Positions 1 through 9,056 of a stretch of DNA of 64,000 nucleotides are shown in pieces. The notes beneath the pieces were generated by a model. It searched no databases and had not been told where the DNA came from. It was given only the letters and a program-made list of their open reading frames with translations. The stretch's first letter is position 1. Each line of letters opens with the position of its first letter. The translations under genes and the position numbers were made by a program. The DNA lies in assembly GCA_913047375.1 (NCBI GenBank), contig CAJWTV010000001.1, positions 124,001 to 188,000 on the forward strand, written 5' to 3'. Source of the DNA: an uncultured Polaribacter sp. (GTDB lineage: Bacteria; Bacteroidota; Bacteroidia; Flavobacteriales; Flavobacteriaceae).

Positions 1-1053
1 ACTGGAGGTAAATTTAATGAAGAAGGGATGACTGAAATTGCTATCTACAAATTCGACGGTCATACTGTTGTTGATCAGTTTATTAGCCTAATAAATCCCG
101 AGCGAGAAATTCAAGAATTTGTTGTAAAACTTACCGGAATAAATAGTAAAATGTTAAGAAATGCTCCTAAGTTTTTTGAAGTAGCTAAACGAATCATAGA
201 AATCACTAAAGATTGTATCATAGTTGCTCATAACTCTTTGTTTGATTATAGAATTTTACAAATTGAATTTTCAAGGTTAGGATTTAATTTTGACAGAAAT
301 ACAATTTGTACTGTAGAATTAAGTAAGCAACTTATTTTAGATGAACCTTCATATAGTCTAGGTAAACTTGTGAAATCTTTAGGAATCCCAATTACTGATA
401 GACATCGTGCAAATGGTGATGCATTAGCAACAGTTCAATTATTTAAGCTACTATTACAAAAAGATACAGAGAAAAAAATATTACAAAAGACAATAAAATA
501 TTTTGACAAAAGAACTGAAAAAGAAAAAATTGAAAAAATATTAAATGAATTACCTACTTCTCAGGGTGTATTTTATATTCACAACCTAAAAGGATTAATA
601 ATTTATATGGGTAGAGGAATTAATATAAAATCTGAAGTAAATAAATTATTCACAAAACAAACCAAAAGAACTTTAAAGATCCAAGAAAAGACGGAAGCTA
701 TTAGTTTCAGTAAAACAGGTAACTATCTTTTTACTAAGTTAAAATATTATTCAGAATTAGATTCATTATCTCCCAAGTATAATTTTAAGAAAAACATAAA
801 GTTATCGAAAGAAAATTTCAATAATGATGATTTTATAATTATTGAAAAAGGTCGAGAAATAGAAGAAAATGCTATTATTTTAATTGAGAATAACCAAGTT
901 ACTGGTTATGGGTATACTAACTTAGCCTATCAAGAGAATAATCTAGAAATTCTAAAGAAAGTATTAACTCCTTTTGATAATTCAGCAATATCTAAAACTA
1001 TTATTAAAAACTATTTAAAGAAAAATAATGTTCAAAAAATTATTCGCTTATAA
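1..1053 (+). CDS. DnaQ-family exonuclease with degenerate GIY-YIG domain (5' end outside window)
   Basis: The reading frame is open from base 1. Its first residues, TGGKFNEEGMTEIAIY, are what follows the DxET part of the ExoI motif of DEDD exonucleases, so the real start lies before the window and the ATG at 28 is internal. ExoII (HNSLFDYRIL, near 229) and the ExoIII His-x4-Asp (HRANGDA, near 403) are present, so the 3'-5' exonuclease fold looks intact. A UvrC-like GIY-YIG segment follows (LPTSQGVFYI to VNKLF, about 547-650). In it the Arg expected in the N-x-K-x-R-V motif is Glu (NIKSEV), so nuclease activity of that part is doubtful. Related flavobacterial proteins are annotated as DNA polymerase III epsilon-like. 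The role is probably DNA repair or nucleic-acid trimming; the exact substrate is unknown. Confidence 0.85.
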   Translation, partial: TGGKFNEEGMTEIAIYKFDGHTVVDQFISLINPEREIQEFVVKLTGINSKMLRNAPKFFEVAKRIIEITKDCIIVAHNSLFDYRILQIEFSRLGFNFDRNTICTVELSKQLILDEPSYSLGKLVKSLGIPITDRHRANGDALATVQLFKLLLQKDTEKKILQKTIKYFDKRTEKEKIEKILNELPTSQGVFYIHNLKGLIIYMGRGINIKSEVNKLFTKQTKRTLKIQEKTEAISFSKTGNYLFTKLKYYSELDSLSPKYNFKKNIKLSKENFNNDDFIIIEKGREIEENAIILIENNQVTGYGYTNLAYQENNLEILKKVLTPFDNSAISKTIIKNYLKKNNVQKIIRL

Positions 1054-1094
1054 AATAAAAAGTATAATTTAGTTACTGATATAAAAATAGAAAA

Positions 1095-1919
1095 TTGAGC
1101 AAGCAACCAAATAAAATCACATGGAAAGAACGTCTTCATGAAATTATCTATGAAGCAGATACAAAAGAAGGTAAACTTTTTGATGTAATCCTTTTAATTA
1201 CCATTATTGCTAGTATAATATTAGTTATGCTCGAGAGTGTTGAAAGTATAGATCTTAAATATCATACTTATCTAGACATATCGGAGTGGATTATTACAAT
1301 TCTTTTTTCTATTGAATATATTTTACGAACTATTTCAATAAAAAAGCCATTAAAATATATTTTTAGCTTGTATGGTTTAATAGATTTACTCTCTACAATC
1401 CCAAAATACTTATCTCTGATTTTTATTGGTTCTCATCATTTAGTTGCCTTAAGAGCATTGCGCTTATTAAGGGTCTTTAGGATACTAAAGCTCACTAGAT
1501 ATGTAGGTGCTTCAAATAATTTAATAATTGCGCTAAGAGCTAGCAAAGCCAAGATTGCTGTCTTTTTATTTTTTATGGTAATTGTCTGTATTATTTTAGG
1601 TACAGTGATGTATATGGTAGAAGGAGAAGAAAATGGCTTTACTAGTATTCCACGAAGTGTTTATTGGGCAATCGTAACGTTAACGACCGTTGGATTTGGA
1701 GATATTGCACCACAAACACCACTAGGACAATTAATTGCAAGTGTTATTATGATTCTAGGGTATGGAGTTATAGCTATTCCGACAGGAATTGTAAGTTCAG
1801 AAATCTCTAAAAGCTCAAAAAAAATAGATGATAACACACAATCGTGTCCAAATTGTTTAAAAGAAGAGCACAAAAATAATTCTGATTTTTGCTATAATTG
1901 TGGTCATCTTTTAAATTAA
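1095..1919 (+). CDS. Voltage-gated-type potassium channel with C-terminal zinc ribbon
   Basis: This is a 274-residue ion transporter family protein. It has an S1-S4 voltage-sensor-like part, with regularly spaced arginines in S4 (LRALRLLRVFRILK, residues 119-132), then S5, a pore loop with the potassium filter TTVGFGD (197-203), and S6. Residues 251-269 hold two CxxC pairs (C251/C254, C266/C269), a small zinc ribbon on the cytoplasmic tail. The start is TTG at 1095; no better in-frame ATG precedes the first helix. The stop codon overlaps the miaA start as TAATG, so the two genes are probably translationally coupled. It should form a tetrameric inner-membrane potassium-selective channel. What gates it cannot be told from sequence. 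Confidence 0.9.
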   Translation: MSKQPNKITWKERLHEIIYEADTKEGKLFDVILLITIIASIILVMLESVESIDLKYHTYLDISEWIITILFSIEYILRTISIKKPLKYIFSLYGLIDLLSTIPKYLSLIFIGSHHLVALRALRLLRVFRILKLTRYVGASNNLIIALRASKAKIAVFLFFMVIVCIILGTVMYMVEGEENGFTSIPRSVYWAIVTLTTVGFGDIAPQTPLGQLIASVIMILGYGVIAIPTGIVSSEISKSSKKIDDNTQSCPNCLKEEHKNNSDFCYNCGHLLN

Positions 1920-2845
1920 TGGAAAACTCACAGAATATCCTAATCACTATAGTTGGACCAACAGCTATTGGTAAAACAAAGCTAAGTATTTTATTAGCAA
2001 GTCATTTTAAAAGTGATATTATCTCATGTGACTCTAGACAATTTTATAAAGAAATGAAAATTGGAACAGCTGTCCCAGAAGATTTTGAATTATCTGCTGC
2101 AAATCATCATTTTATTCAAAATAGGAGTGTTTTTGATGATTACAATGTTGGTCAATTTGAAAGAGATGGCATAAAAAAACTGAATAAACTATTTACAAAA
2201 AACGCTATTCAAATAATGGTAGGTGGGAGTGGTTTATATGTTAACGCTATTTTAAATGGGTTAGATCAATTTCCAGAGGTAGATCCATCGGTTAGAGAAC
2301 AATTAAATTTAGAATTAGCAGAAAATGGATTATGCTCACTTCAGAAAAAACTAAAAGAATTAGATGCTGAAACTTATAAAGAAATAGCAATTGATAATCC
2401 ACAACGAGTTATTAGAGCTCTAGAAATAACGATTGGTAGTGGGTTACCCTTCTCTACTTTTAAAAATAAACCAAAAGAAATAAGAAATTTCAAATCTATA
2501 AAAATAGGTTTAAAAGCAGATAGAGAAATATTATATAATCGAATTAATAAGCGGGTAGATATTATGATTAAAAATGGCTTATTAGATGAAGTAAAAAATC
2601 TTCACAAATACAAATATTTAAATGCACTGCAAACGGTAGGATATAGAGAGCTTTTTTCTTTTTTAGATGGCGATATTACAAAAGAATTTGCAATTTCAGA
2701 AATAAAAAAAAATTCAAGACGTTTTGCAAAAAGGCAACTAACTTGGTTTAAAAAGGATCAAGAAACTTTATGGTTTGATTATCAATTTGATGTAGACAAA
2801 ATTACTTCCATAATATCTAATAAGATTAATTCTTTTAAACGTTAG
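1919..2845 (+). CDS. miaA: tRNA dimethylallyltransferase
   Basis: MiaA transfers a dimethylallyl group to the N6 of A37 in tRNAs that read UNN codons. The 308-residue protein shows the P-loop GPTAIGKT near the N-terminus, the DSRQFYKEMKIGT segment, the conserved GGSGLY motif and the C-terminal KRQLTWF motif typical of the family. I chose ATG 1919, which overlaps the TAA of the channel gene by one base (TAATG). The frame extends seven codons further upstream to ATG 1898, but those residues have no family counterpart and lie inside the previous gene. Length is normal. Confidence 0.96.
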   Translation: MENSQNILITIVGPTAIGKTKLSILLASHFKSDIISCDSRQFYKEMKIGTAVPEDFELSAANHHFIQNRSVFDDYNVGQFERDGIKKLNKLFTKNAIQIMVGGSGLYVNAILNGLDQFPEVDPSVREQLNLELAENGLCSLQKKLKELDAETYKEIAIDNPQRVIRALEITIGSGLPFSTFKNKPKEIRNFKSIKIGLKADREILYNRINKRVDIMIKNGLLDEVKNLHKYKYLNALQTVGYRELFSFLDGDITKEFAISEIKKNSRRFAKRQLTWFKKDQETLWFDYQFDVDKITSIISNKINSFKR

Positions 2846-2873
2846 TAATTTTATTAAGTCAATCCTTTTTTTT

Positions 2874-2881
2874 TATCTTTA
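2874..2881 (+). promoter_or_regulatory. Near-consensus -7 box for the OmpH gene
   Basis: TATCTTTA matches seven of eight positions of TAnnTTTG and sits 18 bases before the OmpH start. No clear -33 TTTG was seen. Moderate to weak call. Confidence 0.35.
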
Positions 2882-2898
2882 CCCAATAAATTTTAACT

Positions 2899-3423
2899 AT
2901 GAAATTAAAAACATTCTTCTTAATTGCTATTTTAATTAGTAATATATCTATTGCACAATCTAAAGTTGGAACAGTTAATAGTGATTATGTATTAAGTATT
3001 ATGCCTGAGGGTAAAAAAGTAGTAGAACTGACTAAAGTTTATGCAGAAAGATTAGACTCTCTTTTTTCGATAAAAGTTATTGCCTACCAAAAAAAATTAG
3101 AAGAATTCAAAAGCATTAATGACACAGTAAATCAAGACTTTAAGACTAAAAAATTTACCGAATTGCAAATATTAGAAACAGAAGTAAATAAATCTAAACA
3201 AAAAGGATCTCAACTAATGCGATTAAAGGAAAATGAATTGATGAAACCTTTGTATAAAAAATTAGGAGAAGCTATTTCTGAAGTTTCTAAAGAAAATAAC
3301 TACACACAAATTTTAACTGTTCAAGGAAATGAATTTGCTTATATAGATAGGAATTTTGACATTACTGACTTAGTCATAGCAAAATTAAATATTAATAAAT
3401 CCATATTGAACAAAAAAGAATAA
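2899..3423 (+). CDS. OmpH/Skp family periplasmic chaperone
   Basis: The 174-residue protein begins with a Sec signal peptide (about residues 1-19, ending ...SIAQ). The mature part is lysine/glutamate-rich and predicted to be a long coiled coil (about 50-130), as in Skp, whose helical arms clasp unfolded outer-membrane proteins in the periplasm. The ordered edges (SKVGTVNSDYVL and the C-terminal ILTVQGNEFAYID...DLVIAKLN) match the flavobacterial OmpH pattern. It stands alone between miaA and a convergent gene, not in the bamA/lpx cluster where another paralogue is usually found. The start ATG follows directly on an AT-rich promoter-like region. Confidence 0.85.
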   Translation: MKLKTFFLIAILISNISIAQSKVGTVNSDYVLSIMPEGKKVVELTKVYAERLDSLFSIKVIAYQKKLEEFKSINDTVNQDFKTKKFTELQILETEVNKSKQKGSQLMRLKENELMKPLYKKLGEAISEVSKENNYTQILTVQGNEFAYIDRNFDITDLVIAKLNINKSILNKKE

Positions 3424-3429
3424 TCTTTT

Positions 3430-3448
3430 ACTAAATTTTCTATTTAGT
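3430..3448. terminator. Possible bidirectional terminator hairpin
   Basis: ACTAAAT (3430-3436) pairs with ATTTAGT (3442-3448) around a 5-base loop, in the 35-base gap between two convergent genes. The stem is short and AT-rich, so this is a weak call supported mainly by position. Confidence 0.3.
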
Positions 3449-3458
3449 TAGACCTGTA

Positions 3459-4328
3459 TTAAGCTGTTTTCTGTTGGTAAATATCAAAATAAATTAGAAC
3501 AGTAGCAATTAATGTAATCGAATGTAATAAAAACTGTGCAGCACTTACTAAAACATTTAAAAAAATATAAATTGGATCAGAAAACATCGTTAACGAAATT
3601 GTTGAGTTTTCAGGATTAATTAGTGATAAACTTTCAGTCAATATTTGATTTGATTGATAAATTAATACTGGTGTTGAGATCATAAAACCTAGAATCGAGA
3701 CTATAAAACTAATAACTATAAAAACTCCAAAGGTTTCCCACCAATGTCCTTTTACAAAATTAAAACTATCTCCTATAGCTTGTGAAACTGACTTGTTTTC
3801 AAATACTAAGAGACTTGAAGCTAGAGATAAAACTACACTGGTATATATCACTGGAAGAATAAACAAAAAAACACTAACAAAAGTGATAACAGCCGTTAGG
3901 ATTCCTAGTCCAATAAAAGCCCAAAATTTCTCATCGGCTTGCCTCTTTATTTCTTCAAAGTTTACAATACCTTTATTTTCAATATAAGATTTTACATAAT
4001 AAAGAGAACTTATATTAACAAAGACATAGGCTATTAAGTATAGAGTCGTCAGTAGAAAGGAAGAAAAAAATAATTCACTAGAATTTGAAAAAAAAATCTC
4101 AGAAGTAAATGTTGTTGGATTTAAAAAATCAATGGAGGAGAAAAATTTTGAAGATTCATATGTATAATAAATCATAGCAGCTACGGCCAATAAAATTGGA
4201 ATAATAGCTATTTTGAATACATAACCAAAAAAAGGCTTCCATTCTAGTCTTAAGAATTTAAAAGTATCATTAATTATAGACCCTATATCTCTTTGCTTTT
4301 TAAAAATAATATAATTATTATTTTCCAT
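3459..4328 (-). CDS. Multi-pass membrane protein of unknown function
   Basis: I do not recognise a named family with certainty. The 289 residues start with a cytoplasmic segment of about 33 residues (RDIGSIINDTFKFLRLEWKPF). About six hydrophobic helices follow, arranged as in the uncharacterised YciC/DUF975-like integral membrane proteins: paired helices separated by an amphipathic segment such as VSQAIGDSFNFVKGHWWETFG (the last written as overlapping motifs near residues 180-200). There are no catalytic motifs, no signal peptide and no cysteine pattern. It is convergent with the OmpH gene and follows guaB by only three bases, so it is probably read through from the guaB transcript. Confidence 0.6.
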   Translation of the reverse strand: MENNNYIIFKKQRDIGSIINDTFKFLRLEWKPFFGYVFKIAIIPILLAVAAMIYYTYESSKFFSSIDFLNPTTFTSEIFFSNSSELFFSSFLLTTLYLIAYVFVNISSLYYVKSYIENKGIVNFEEIKRQADEKFWAFIGLGILTAVITFVSVFLFILPVIYTSVVLSLASSLLVFENKSVSQAIGDSFNFVKGHWWETFGVFIVISFIVSILGFMISTPVLIYQSNQILTESLSLINPENSTISLTMFSDPIYIFLNVLVSAAQFLLHSITLIATVLIYFDIYQQKTA

Positions 4329-4331
4329 ATA

Positions 4332-5807
4332 TTATCTTCTACTATAATTAGGTGCCTCTTTTGTAATAGCTACATCATGAGGGTGACTCTCGTTAATTCC
4401 ACTTGATGTAATTCTTACAAACTTACCGATTTCCTTTAAAGTCTCAATATTTTTAGAGCCACAGTAACCCATACCTGCACGTAATCCTCCGATGAATTGA
4501 TGTATACTTTCATCTAAATCTCCTTTGTAGGGAACTCTACCTACAATGCCCTCAGGAACTAATTTTTTAATATCTGCCTCTACGTCTTGAAAGTAACGAT
4601 CTTTAGATCCTTGTTTCATAGCCTCAACAGACCCCATACCTCTATAAGATTTAAATTTTCTACCCTCATAGATAATAGTTTCTCCTGGTGATTCTTTCGT
4701 TCCAGCTAGAAGAGAACCTAGCATTACTGAATCTGCTCCAGCTGCAATTGCCTTAGGAATATCACCAGTATAACGAATACCTCCATCTGCGATTACAGGA
4801 ACTCCACTTCCTTTTATAGCAGCTGCAACTTCTAGGACTGCAGAAAATTGAGGAAAACCTACTCCTGCAACTACTCTAGTTGTACAGATAGAACCTGGTC
4901 CAATACCTACTTTAACAGCATCAGCTCCAGCTTCAACTAAATATTTTGCTGCTTCAGCAGTTGCTATATTTCCAACTACAACATCTAAATTTGGAAATTT
5001 TGATTTAACTTGCTTTAAAACAGTTACTACTCCTTTTGTATGGCCGTGAGCAGTATCTATAATTACAGCATCTACTCCTGCTTTTACTAAAGCATCTGCT
5101 CTAAGAACGGCGTCGGAAGTAACACCTAGTGCAGCGGCAACTCTTAACCTTCCAAAAGAATCTTTATTTGCAAATGGCTTTTGTGTTACTTTAGTAATAT
5201 CTCTAAAAGTTATTAATCCTTTTAGATTATTATTATTATCAACAATTAACAATTTCTCAATTTTATTTTTTTGAAGAATTTTTTCAGCATCTTTTAATGA
5301 AGTTCCAACTGAAGCAGTAATTAAGTTTTCACTTGTCATTACCTCAATAATTGGTCTTTTATTATCATGTTCAAAACGTAAATCTCTGTTAGTAACAATA
5401 CCTTTTAGAATTCCATTTTCATCAACAATAGGAATACCACCAATACTATGTTCTTTCATGTTAGATTTTGCGTCTAACACTACTGCATTTAAAGGAAGAG
5501 TAACAGGATCTAAAATCATACCTGACTCTGCACGTTTTACTTTTCGAACTTCTTGGGCTTGCTGCTCAATAGTCATATTCTTGTGCAAAACACCAATCCC
5601 TCCCTCTCTAGCTATAGCAATTGCCATAGAGGACTCTGTAACAGTATCCATTGCTGCAGATATAATTGGAACATTAATAGTAATGTTTCTTGTAAATTTT
5701 GTTTGAATATTAACTTCTCTTGGAAGTATATCTGAAAAAGCTGGGACTAATAAGACATCGTCATATGTTAAGCCTTCTCCTATAATTTTATTGTTGTGTG
5801 CTATCAT
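4332..5807 (-). CDS. guaB: Inosine-5'-monophosphate dehydrogenase
   Basis: GuaB oxidises IMP to XMP with NAD, the committed step of GMP synthesis. The 491-residue protein has the N-terminal barrel strand [17 protein letters not shown], two inserted CBS repeats (roughly residues 95-205, holding GGIPIVD and LLIVD), the catalytic cysteine loop GPGSICTT and the phosphate-binding [11 protein letters not shown] start it at ATG 5807 (MIAHNN), not at an ATG eight codons upstream: the family starts here, and a -7 box lies just before it. Length is standard. Confidence 0.96.
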   Translation of the reverse strand: MIAHNNKIIGEGLTYDDVLLVPAFSDILPREVNIQTKFTRNITINVPIISAAMDTVTESSMAIAIAREGGIGVLHKNMTIEQQAQEVRKVKRAESGMILDPVTLPLNAVVLDAKSNMKEHSIGGIPIVDENGILKGIVTNRDLRFEHDNKRPIIEVMTSENLITASVGTSLKDAEKILQKNKIEKLLIVDNNNNLKGLITFRDITKVTQKPFANKDSFGRLRVAAALGVTSDAVLRADALVKAGVDAVIIDTAHGHTKGVVTVLKQVKSKFPNLDVVVGNIATAEAAKYLVEAGADAVKVGIGPGSICTTRVVAGVGFPQFSAVLEVAAAIKGSGVPVIADGGIRYTGDIPKAIAAGADSVMLGSLLAGTKESPGETIIYEGRKFKSYRGMGSVEAMKQGSKDRYFQDVEADIKKLVPEGIVGRVPYKGDLDESIHQFIGGLRAGMGYCGSKNIETLKEIGKFVRITSSGINESHPHDVAITKEAPNYSRR

Positions 5808-5832
5808 GATGCAATTAAAGTATAATTGCATG

Positions 5833-5840
5833 CAAATTTA
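5833..5840 (-). promoter_or_regulatory. guaB -7 promoter box
   Basis: Read on the minus strand this is TAAATTTG, a full match to TAnnTTTG. Transcription should start near 5826, giving a leader of about 20 bases to ATG 5807. A start at 5831 would lie upstream of the transcript, which supports the shorter protein. No clear -33 element was seen. Confidence 0.5.
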
Positions 5841-5916
5841 CAAATATTTATTGAGTTTTACTATAAAATAGAATAGAGCTTAATACTTTAATATAAATCT
5901 AATAAAATATTAATGA

Positions 5917-7461
5917 TCAATTATCAATATTTTTTTTTGTGATAAATTTTAAATACTCTAATACAGCTAATCTAATATCAAAGGCTAATTCTTTTTCTTT
6001 TGGTTGATAGATAGAAAATACCTCTTTATTCTTATTTGATAAAAAAGGTATATCTAATCCTTTTAATAGATAATCTGAAAATGCTACTTTATAAATTTTG
6101 TCAAGATTTAATTCTTTGCCTTCAATCTGCCATTTATAGTCAACTTTTCTTGCATTAAAATACTGAAGATACGCTCCGGTTCCTTTTGCTAATAAACCAT
6201 AATCTAAAACTCGTTTTAATAAAAAACCTTTAATCTCTACTCTTATTACTGAACCTCCAAAAGGCAAGACTCTAAAAATATCTATTGGAGAAATAGCTCC
6301 TTCTAATTCATCATCAATTCTTATCGATCCACCATTTACAATTGCACAATCTACTTCATCATTATATGAAAAGGACATAGATTTAGTAATAATTTGTCCT
6401 AAATTAGTTTGCTTGCTCCTAACAGATTTATCTCTTCCATCCAAAGGTTTTTTTGTGGTATAAATAATTTCTTCAGGATTAGATACAATTTCTTTAATTT
6501 TAGTCTTCAAAACTTGTTGCCATTTTTCAACAACTGCTCCTACTTGCTCATCTGCTTTGATAGAGTTATTTATTTCTCTTAATTCTGATTTTATTATAGT
6601 TTCCTTCGTTTGTTTATCAAAAGAAATTCTATGTATGTAAACTGTTTTCGCATTAGCATCTGCTTTAGTAATTACTGAATTACCTACAGGAATAGACATA
6701 TTTTCGTGTTCATGACCTCCCATAATTAAAGGTATATTAGGTAATAACGCTGCAATTTTCTTATCATGTGTAATTTCTGCGTGAGTTAAACCGAAAACTA
6801 CATCTACATTATTTTTTATAGAATTATAAGTAGTTTTTGCTTGATCAAACATATCTGAATATTCAACGTATTGCTTAGGGTTTGAAGGGATGCAAATACT
6901 AATAAAACCTATCTTAATTTTTGTACCATCAGTATCTTCTAAATGGAATATATAAGTTGGAGATATCGCTGATTTACCATAACTAGTTTCTTTGTAAAAC
7001 GACATTACTTTTCCATTTGATCTTAACTTTGTATTTCCTGTAATCCAAGGAAAACTACTTTCATTTAAACGTTTTTGAAGAGATTCCTGTTTTAAATCAA
7101 ATTCATGATTTCCAAAGGCTACTAAATCAAAATTCATAGAATTCATTACATCAATCATATGCTTTCCTGCTATACGCTCACCATCTACTTTTAATGCTCC
7201 TAGCAATGAAGGGTTTAAGAAATCTCCAGCCATGAATAAAAGCGTATTATTATTTTCTTTTAATAATTCCTTGTGAACGGTTTCAACTCGAGCCATACCC
7301 CCTAAAGTTCCACCTTGAATTGGCGCTATCTCATAAACATCATTTAGTTGTAAAAAAGTAAATTCTATTTTCCTATCATCAATTATATTAACTGTTGAAG
7401 ATTTACAAGCTATAAAAATCACTATTAGTAATAAGTAAGGGAGATTCTTTAATATTTTCAT
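5917..7461 (-). CDS. 5'-nucleotidase/metallophosphatase lipoprotein
   Basis: This 514-residue UshA/5'-nucleotidase-type enzyme would be exported and lipid-anchored: the signal peptide ends in a lipobox (IACKS, Cys about residue 19). The metallophosphatase half shows LNDVYE, GDFLNP, FGNHEFDL and GGHEHEN, the usual two-metal ligand blocks. The first block reads ND-V-Y-E where the classical family has NDxH, a variant I recall as common in Bacteroidota. The C-terminal half carries the substrate domain with VNGGSIR and the FGGSVIRVEIKG strand. It probably dephosphorylates nucleotides or related phosphate esters outside the inner membrane; the true substrate is not readable. It lies 42 bases downstream of the HMG-CoA lyase gene, likely in one transcript. 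Confidence 0.85.
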   Translation of the reverse strand: MKILKNLPYLLLIVIFIACKSSTVNIIDDRKIEFTFLQLNDVYEIAPIQGGTLGGMARVETVHKELLKENNNTLLFMAGDFLNPSLLGALKVDGERIAGKHMIDVMNSMNFDLVAFGNHEFDLKQESLQKRLNESSFPWITGNTKLRSNGKVMSFYKETSYGKSAISPTYIFHLEDTDGTKIKIGFISICIPSNPKQYVEYSDMFDQAKTTYNSIKNNVDVVFGLTHAEITHDKKIAALLPNIPLIMGGHEHENMSIPVGNSVITKADANAKTVYIHRISFDKQTKETIIKSELREINNSIKADEQVGAVVEKWQQVLKTKIKEIVSNPEEIIYTTKKPLDGRDKSVRSKQTNLGQIITKSMSFSYNDEVDCAIVNGGSIRIDDELEGAISPIDIFRVLPFGGSVIRVEIKGFLLKRVLDYGLLAKGTGAYLQYFNARKVDYKWQIEGKELNLDKIYKVAFSDYLLKGLDIPFLSNKNKEVFSIYQPKEKELAFDIRLAVLEYLKFITKKNIDN

Positions 7462-7503
7462 TTATTAATTTTAAAATTTATACTTTTTTAAAAATAGAAC
7501 TAT

Positions 7504-8361
7504 TTATTCAAAAATATCTAGGGCTTTATTATAAGCACTTTCAAAACTCATTGGTTTTAGAAGTGTAGAAACTTTTTGAGTGGTGAAATAGGATAATAAT
7601 TTTTCTGTTGGCATGTTTCCTGTTAATTCATCTTTTGCCATAGGACATCCTCCAAAGCCTTTTATTGCACCGTCAAAACGATTACAACCCGCTTTAAAAG
7701 CAGCATCGACTTTTTCATGCCACTTATCTGGTGTTGTATGTAAGTGTGCTCCAAACTCTATCTCTGGATAAAGTGGTATTAGATTAGAAAATAAGTAATC
7801 TATAACATCGGGAGTAGAACTACCTATTGTATCGGAAAGAGATAAAATTTTAATACCCAAATTAGAAAGTTTTTCTATCCATTGTCCAACAATTTCAATA
7901 TTCCAAGGGTCTCCGTAAGGGTTTCCGAATCCCATCGATAAATAAACTACTACTTCTTTTTTTGACTTATCAGCAATGTTTAAAACAGCCTCTAAAGTTG
8001 AAATTGATTCAGTAATCGTTTTATGTGTATTTCGCATCTGGAAGTTTTCTGAAATAGAAAACGGATAACCAAGATAATTAATTTCTTCAAATTGAGATGC
8101 ATCGTTTGCACCTCTTATATTAGCAATAATTGCCAATAATTTACTATTTGTATTAGAAAGTTCTAACCTGGATAAAACAGCCTCAGTATCTCGCATTTGC
8201 GGAATTGCTTTTGGTGACACAAAACTCCCAAAATCTATAGTATCAAAACCTACCTTTAGTAGAGAATTAATATATAATGCCTTTTTTTCTGTAGGAATAA
8301 AATGAGACTTTATACCCTGCATTGCATCACGAGGACATTCTATGATTTTGACTTTTCTCAT
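7504..8361 (-). CDS. Hydroxymethylglutaryl-CoA lyase
   Basis: This enzyme cleaves HMG-CoA to acetoacetate and acetyl-CoA in the last step of leucine breakdown. It is a TIM-barrel of the HMGL-like family. It shows VKIIECPRDAMQG (the catalytic Arg-Asp pair), VSPKAIPQMRD, the H-x-H metal site (FGAHLHTT) and the signature GGCPMAKDELTGN with the active-site cysteine. The frame opens at a TTG (8370), but that codon lies inside a perfect -7 box, so I take ATG 8361 (or the adjacent ATG 8364). This gives about 285 residues, normal for bacterial forms, and implies a transcript with almost no leader. Confidence 0.92.
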   Translation of the reverse strand: MRKVKIIECPRDAMQGIKSHFIPTEKKALYINSLLKVGFDTIDFGSFVSPKAIPQMRDTEAVLSRLELSNTNSKLLAIIANIRGANDASQFEEINYLGYPFSISENFQMRNTHKTITESISTLEAVLNIADKSKKEVVVYLSMGFGNPYGDPWNIEIVGQWIEKLSNLGIKILSLSDTIGSSTPDVIDYLFSNLIPLYPEIEFGAHLHTTPDKWHEKVDAAFKAGCNRFDGAIKGFGGCPMAKDELTGNMPTEKLLSYFTTQKVSTLLKPMSFESAYNKALDIFE

Positions 8362-8367
8362 CATAAT

Positions 8368-8375
8368 CAAAGATA
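8368..8375 (-). promoter_or_regulatory. HMG-CoA lyase -7 box next to the start codon
   Basis: On the minus strand this reads TATCTTTG, an exact TAnnTTTG. Only 3-6 bases separate it from the ATGs at 8364/8361, so the mRNA is predicted to be leaderless or nearly so. The box falls in the short gap after the LysE gene, giving this gene its own promoter. Confidence 0.5.
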
Positions 8376-8416
8376 AACAAACATATTAATATCAGATAGA
8401 TTAAAACTATTGAAAA

Positions 8417-9034
8417 TTACAAAATAATAAATATAGATATTGAAACAAAAACAATAATTTGAGACCATTTTAGGTACAAACCTATATTTTTATTGGTTGC
8501 TAAATAATTGGAAATAGTACCACCAAGAAATGCTATTAATCCAAAAACAATAAAAGAAACTATAATAAATAATATACCTAAAACGTAAAACTGAAAAATT
8601 TCAGAAAGATCGTTTGAAAACAAAAACTGAGGGAAAAAGGCAAAAAAGAAAATTGTCACTTTAGGATTTAAAACATTCATTAAAAATCCTTTCCAAAATA
8701 ATTCTAAAGATGATCTTTTTATTATATTTTTTGTAGAAAAAATAATTTGAGATTCTTTAGTATACACTTTGTATGACAAATACAATAAATAACTTGCTCC
8801 AAAGAGTTTAATTAAAAAAAATAAATTTTCATGCTGTTTAATAATTTCTGATACTCCAAAAGCAACTAGAGTTGTATGAAACAAGCACCCTAACATAAGA
8901 CCAAATACAGTGGCCAAACCTGCTTTTGCACCATTTACAAGGCTTTGAGTAAGAACAAATATATTATCAGGGCCAGGAGAAATTGCTAAAATCGTTGTAG
9001 CTAAAACGAAAGAAATAAGTGTTTCTAAAACCAT
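8417..9034 (-). CDS. LysE/RhtB family exporter
   Basis: This is a 205-residue inner-membrane protein with about six helices. It opens with the family signature FVLATTILAISPGPDNIFVLTQSL and continues with the glycine-rich second helix GAKAGLATVFGLMLGCLFH. LysE/RhtB proteins export amino acids such as lysine, homoserine or threonine, but the substrate cannot be deduced from sequence. The motif GFLMNVLNPKV in mid-protein is also typical. It sits 22 bases downstream of pyrD and is probably co-transcribed with it; no functional link to pyrimidine synthesis is apparent. Confidence 0.88.
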   Translation of the reverse strand: MVLETLISFVLATTILAISPGPDNIFVLTQSLVNGAKAGLATVFGLMLGCLFHTTLVAFGVSEIIKQHENLFFLIKLFGASYLLYLSYKVYTKESQIIFSTKNIIKRSSLELFWKGFLMNVLNPKVTIFFFAFFPQFLFSNDLSEIFQFYVLGILFIIVSFIVFGLIAFLGGTISNYLATNKNIGLYLKWSQIIVFVSISIFIIL

Positions 9035-9056
9035 AAAATGAGTTTAACCATCTCGA

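Noticed and set aside
5458-5735. Opposite-strand reading frames inside guaB
   Set aside because: No start signals or family similarity; they mirror the codon pattern of a well-supported gene. The same applies to opposite-strand frames over pheT, ftsK, crtI, the GH30 and other large genes.
8362-8370. TTG 8370 as start of the HMG-CoA lyase gene
   Set aside because: The codon is part of an exact -7 promoter box, so it would not be transcribed.
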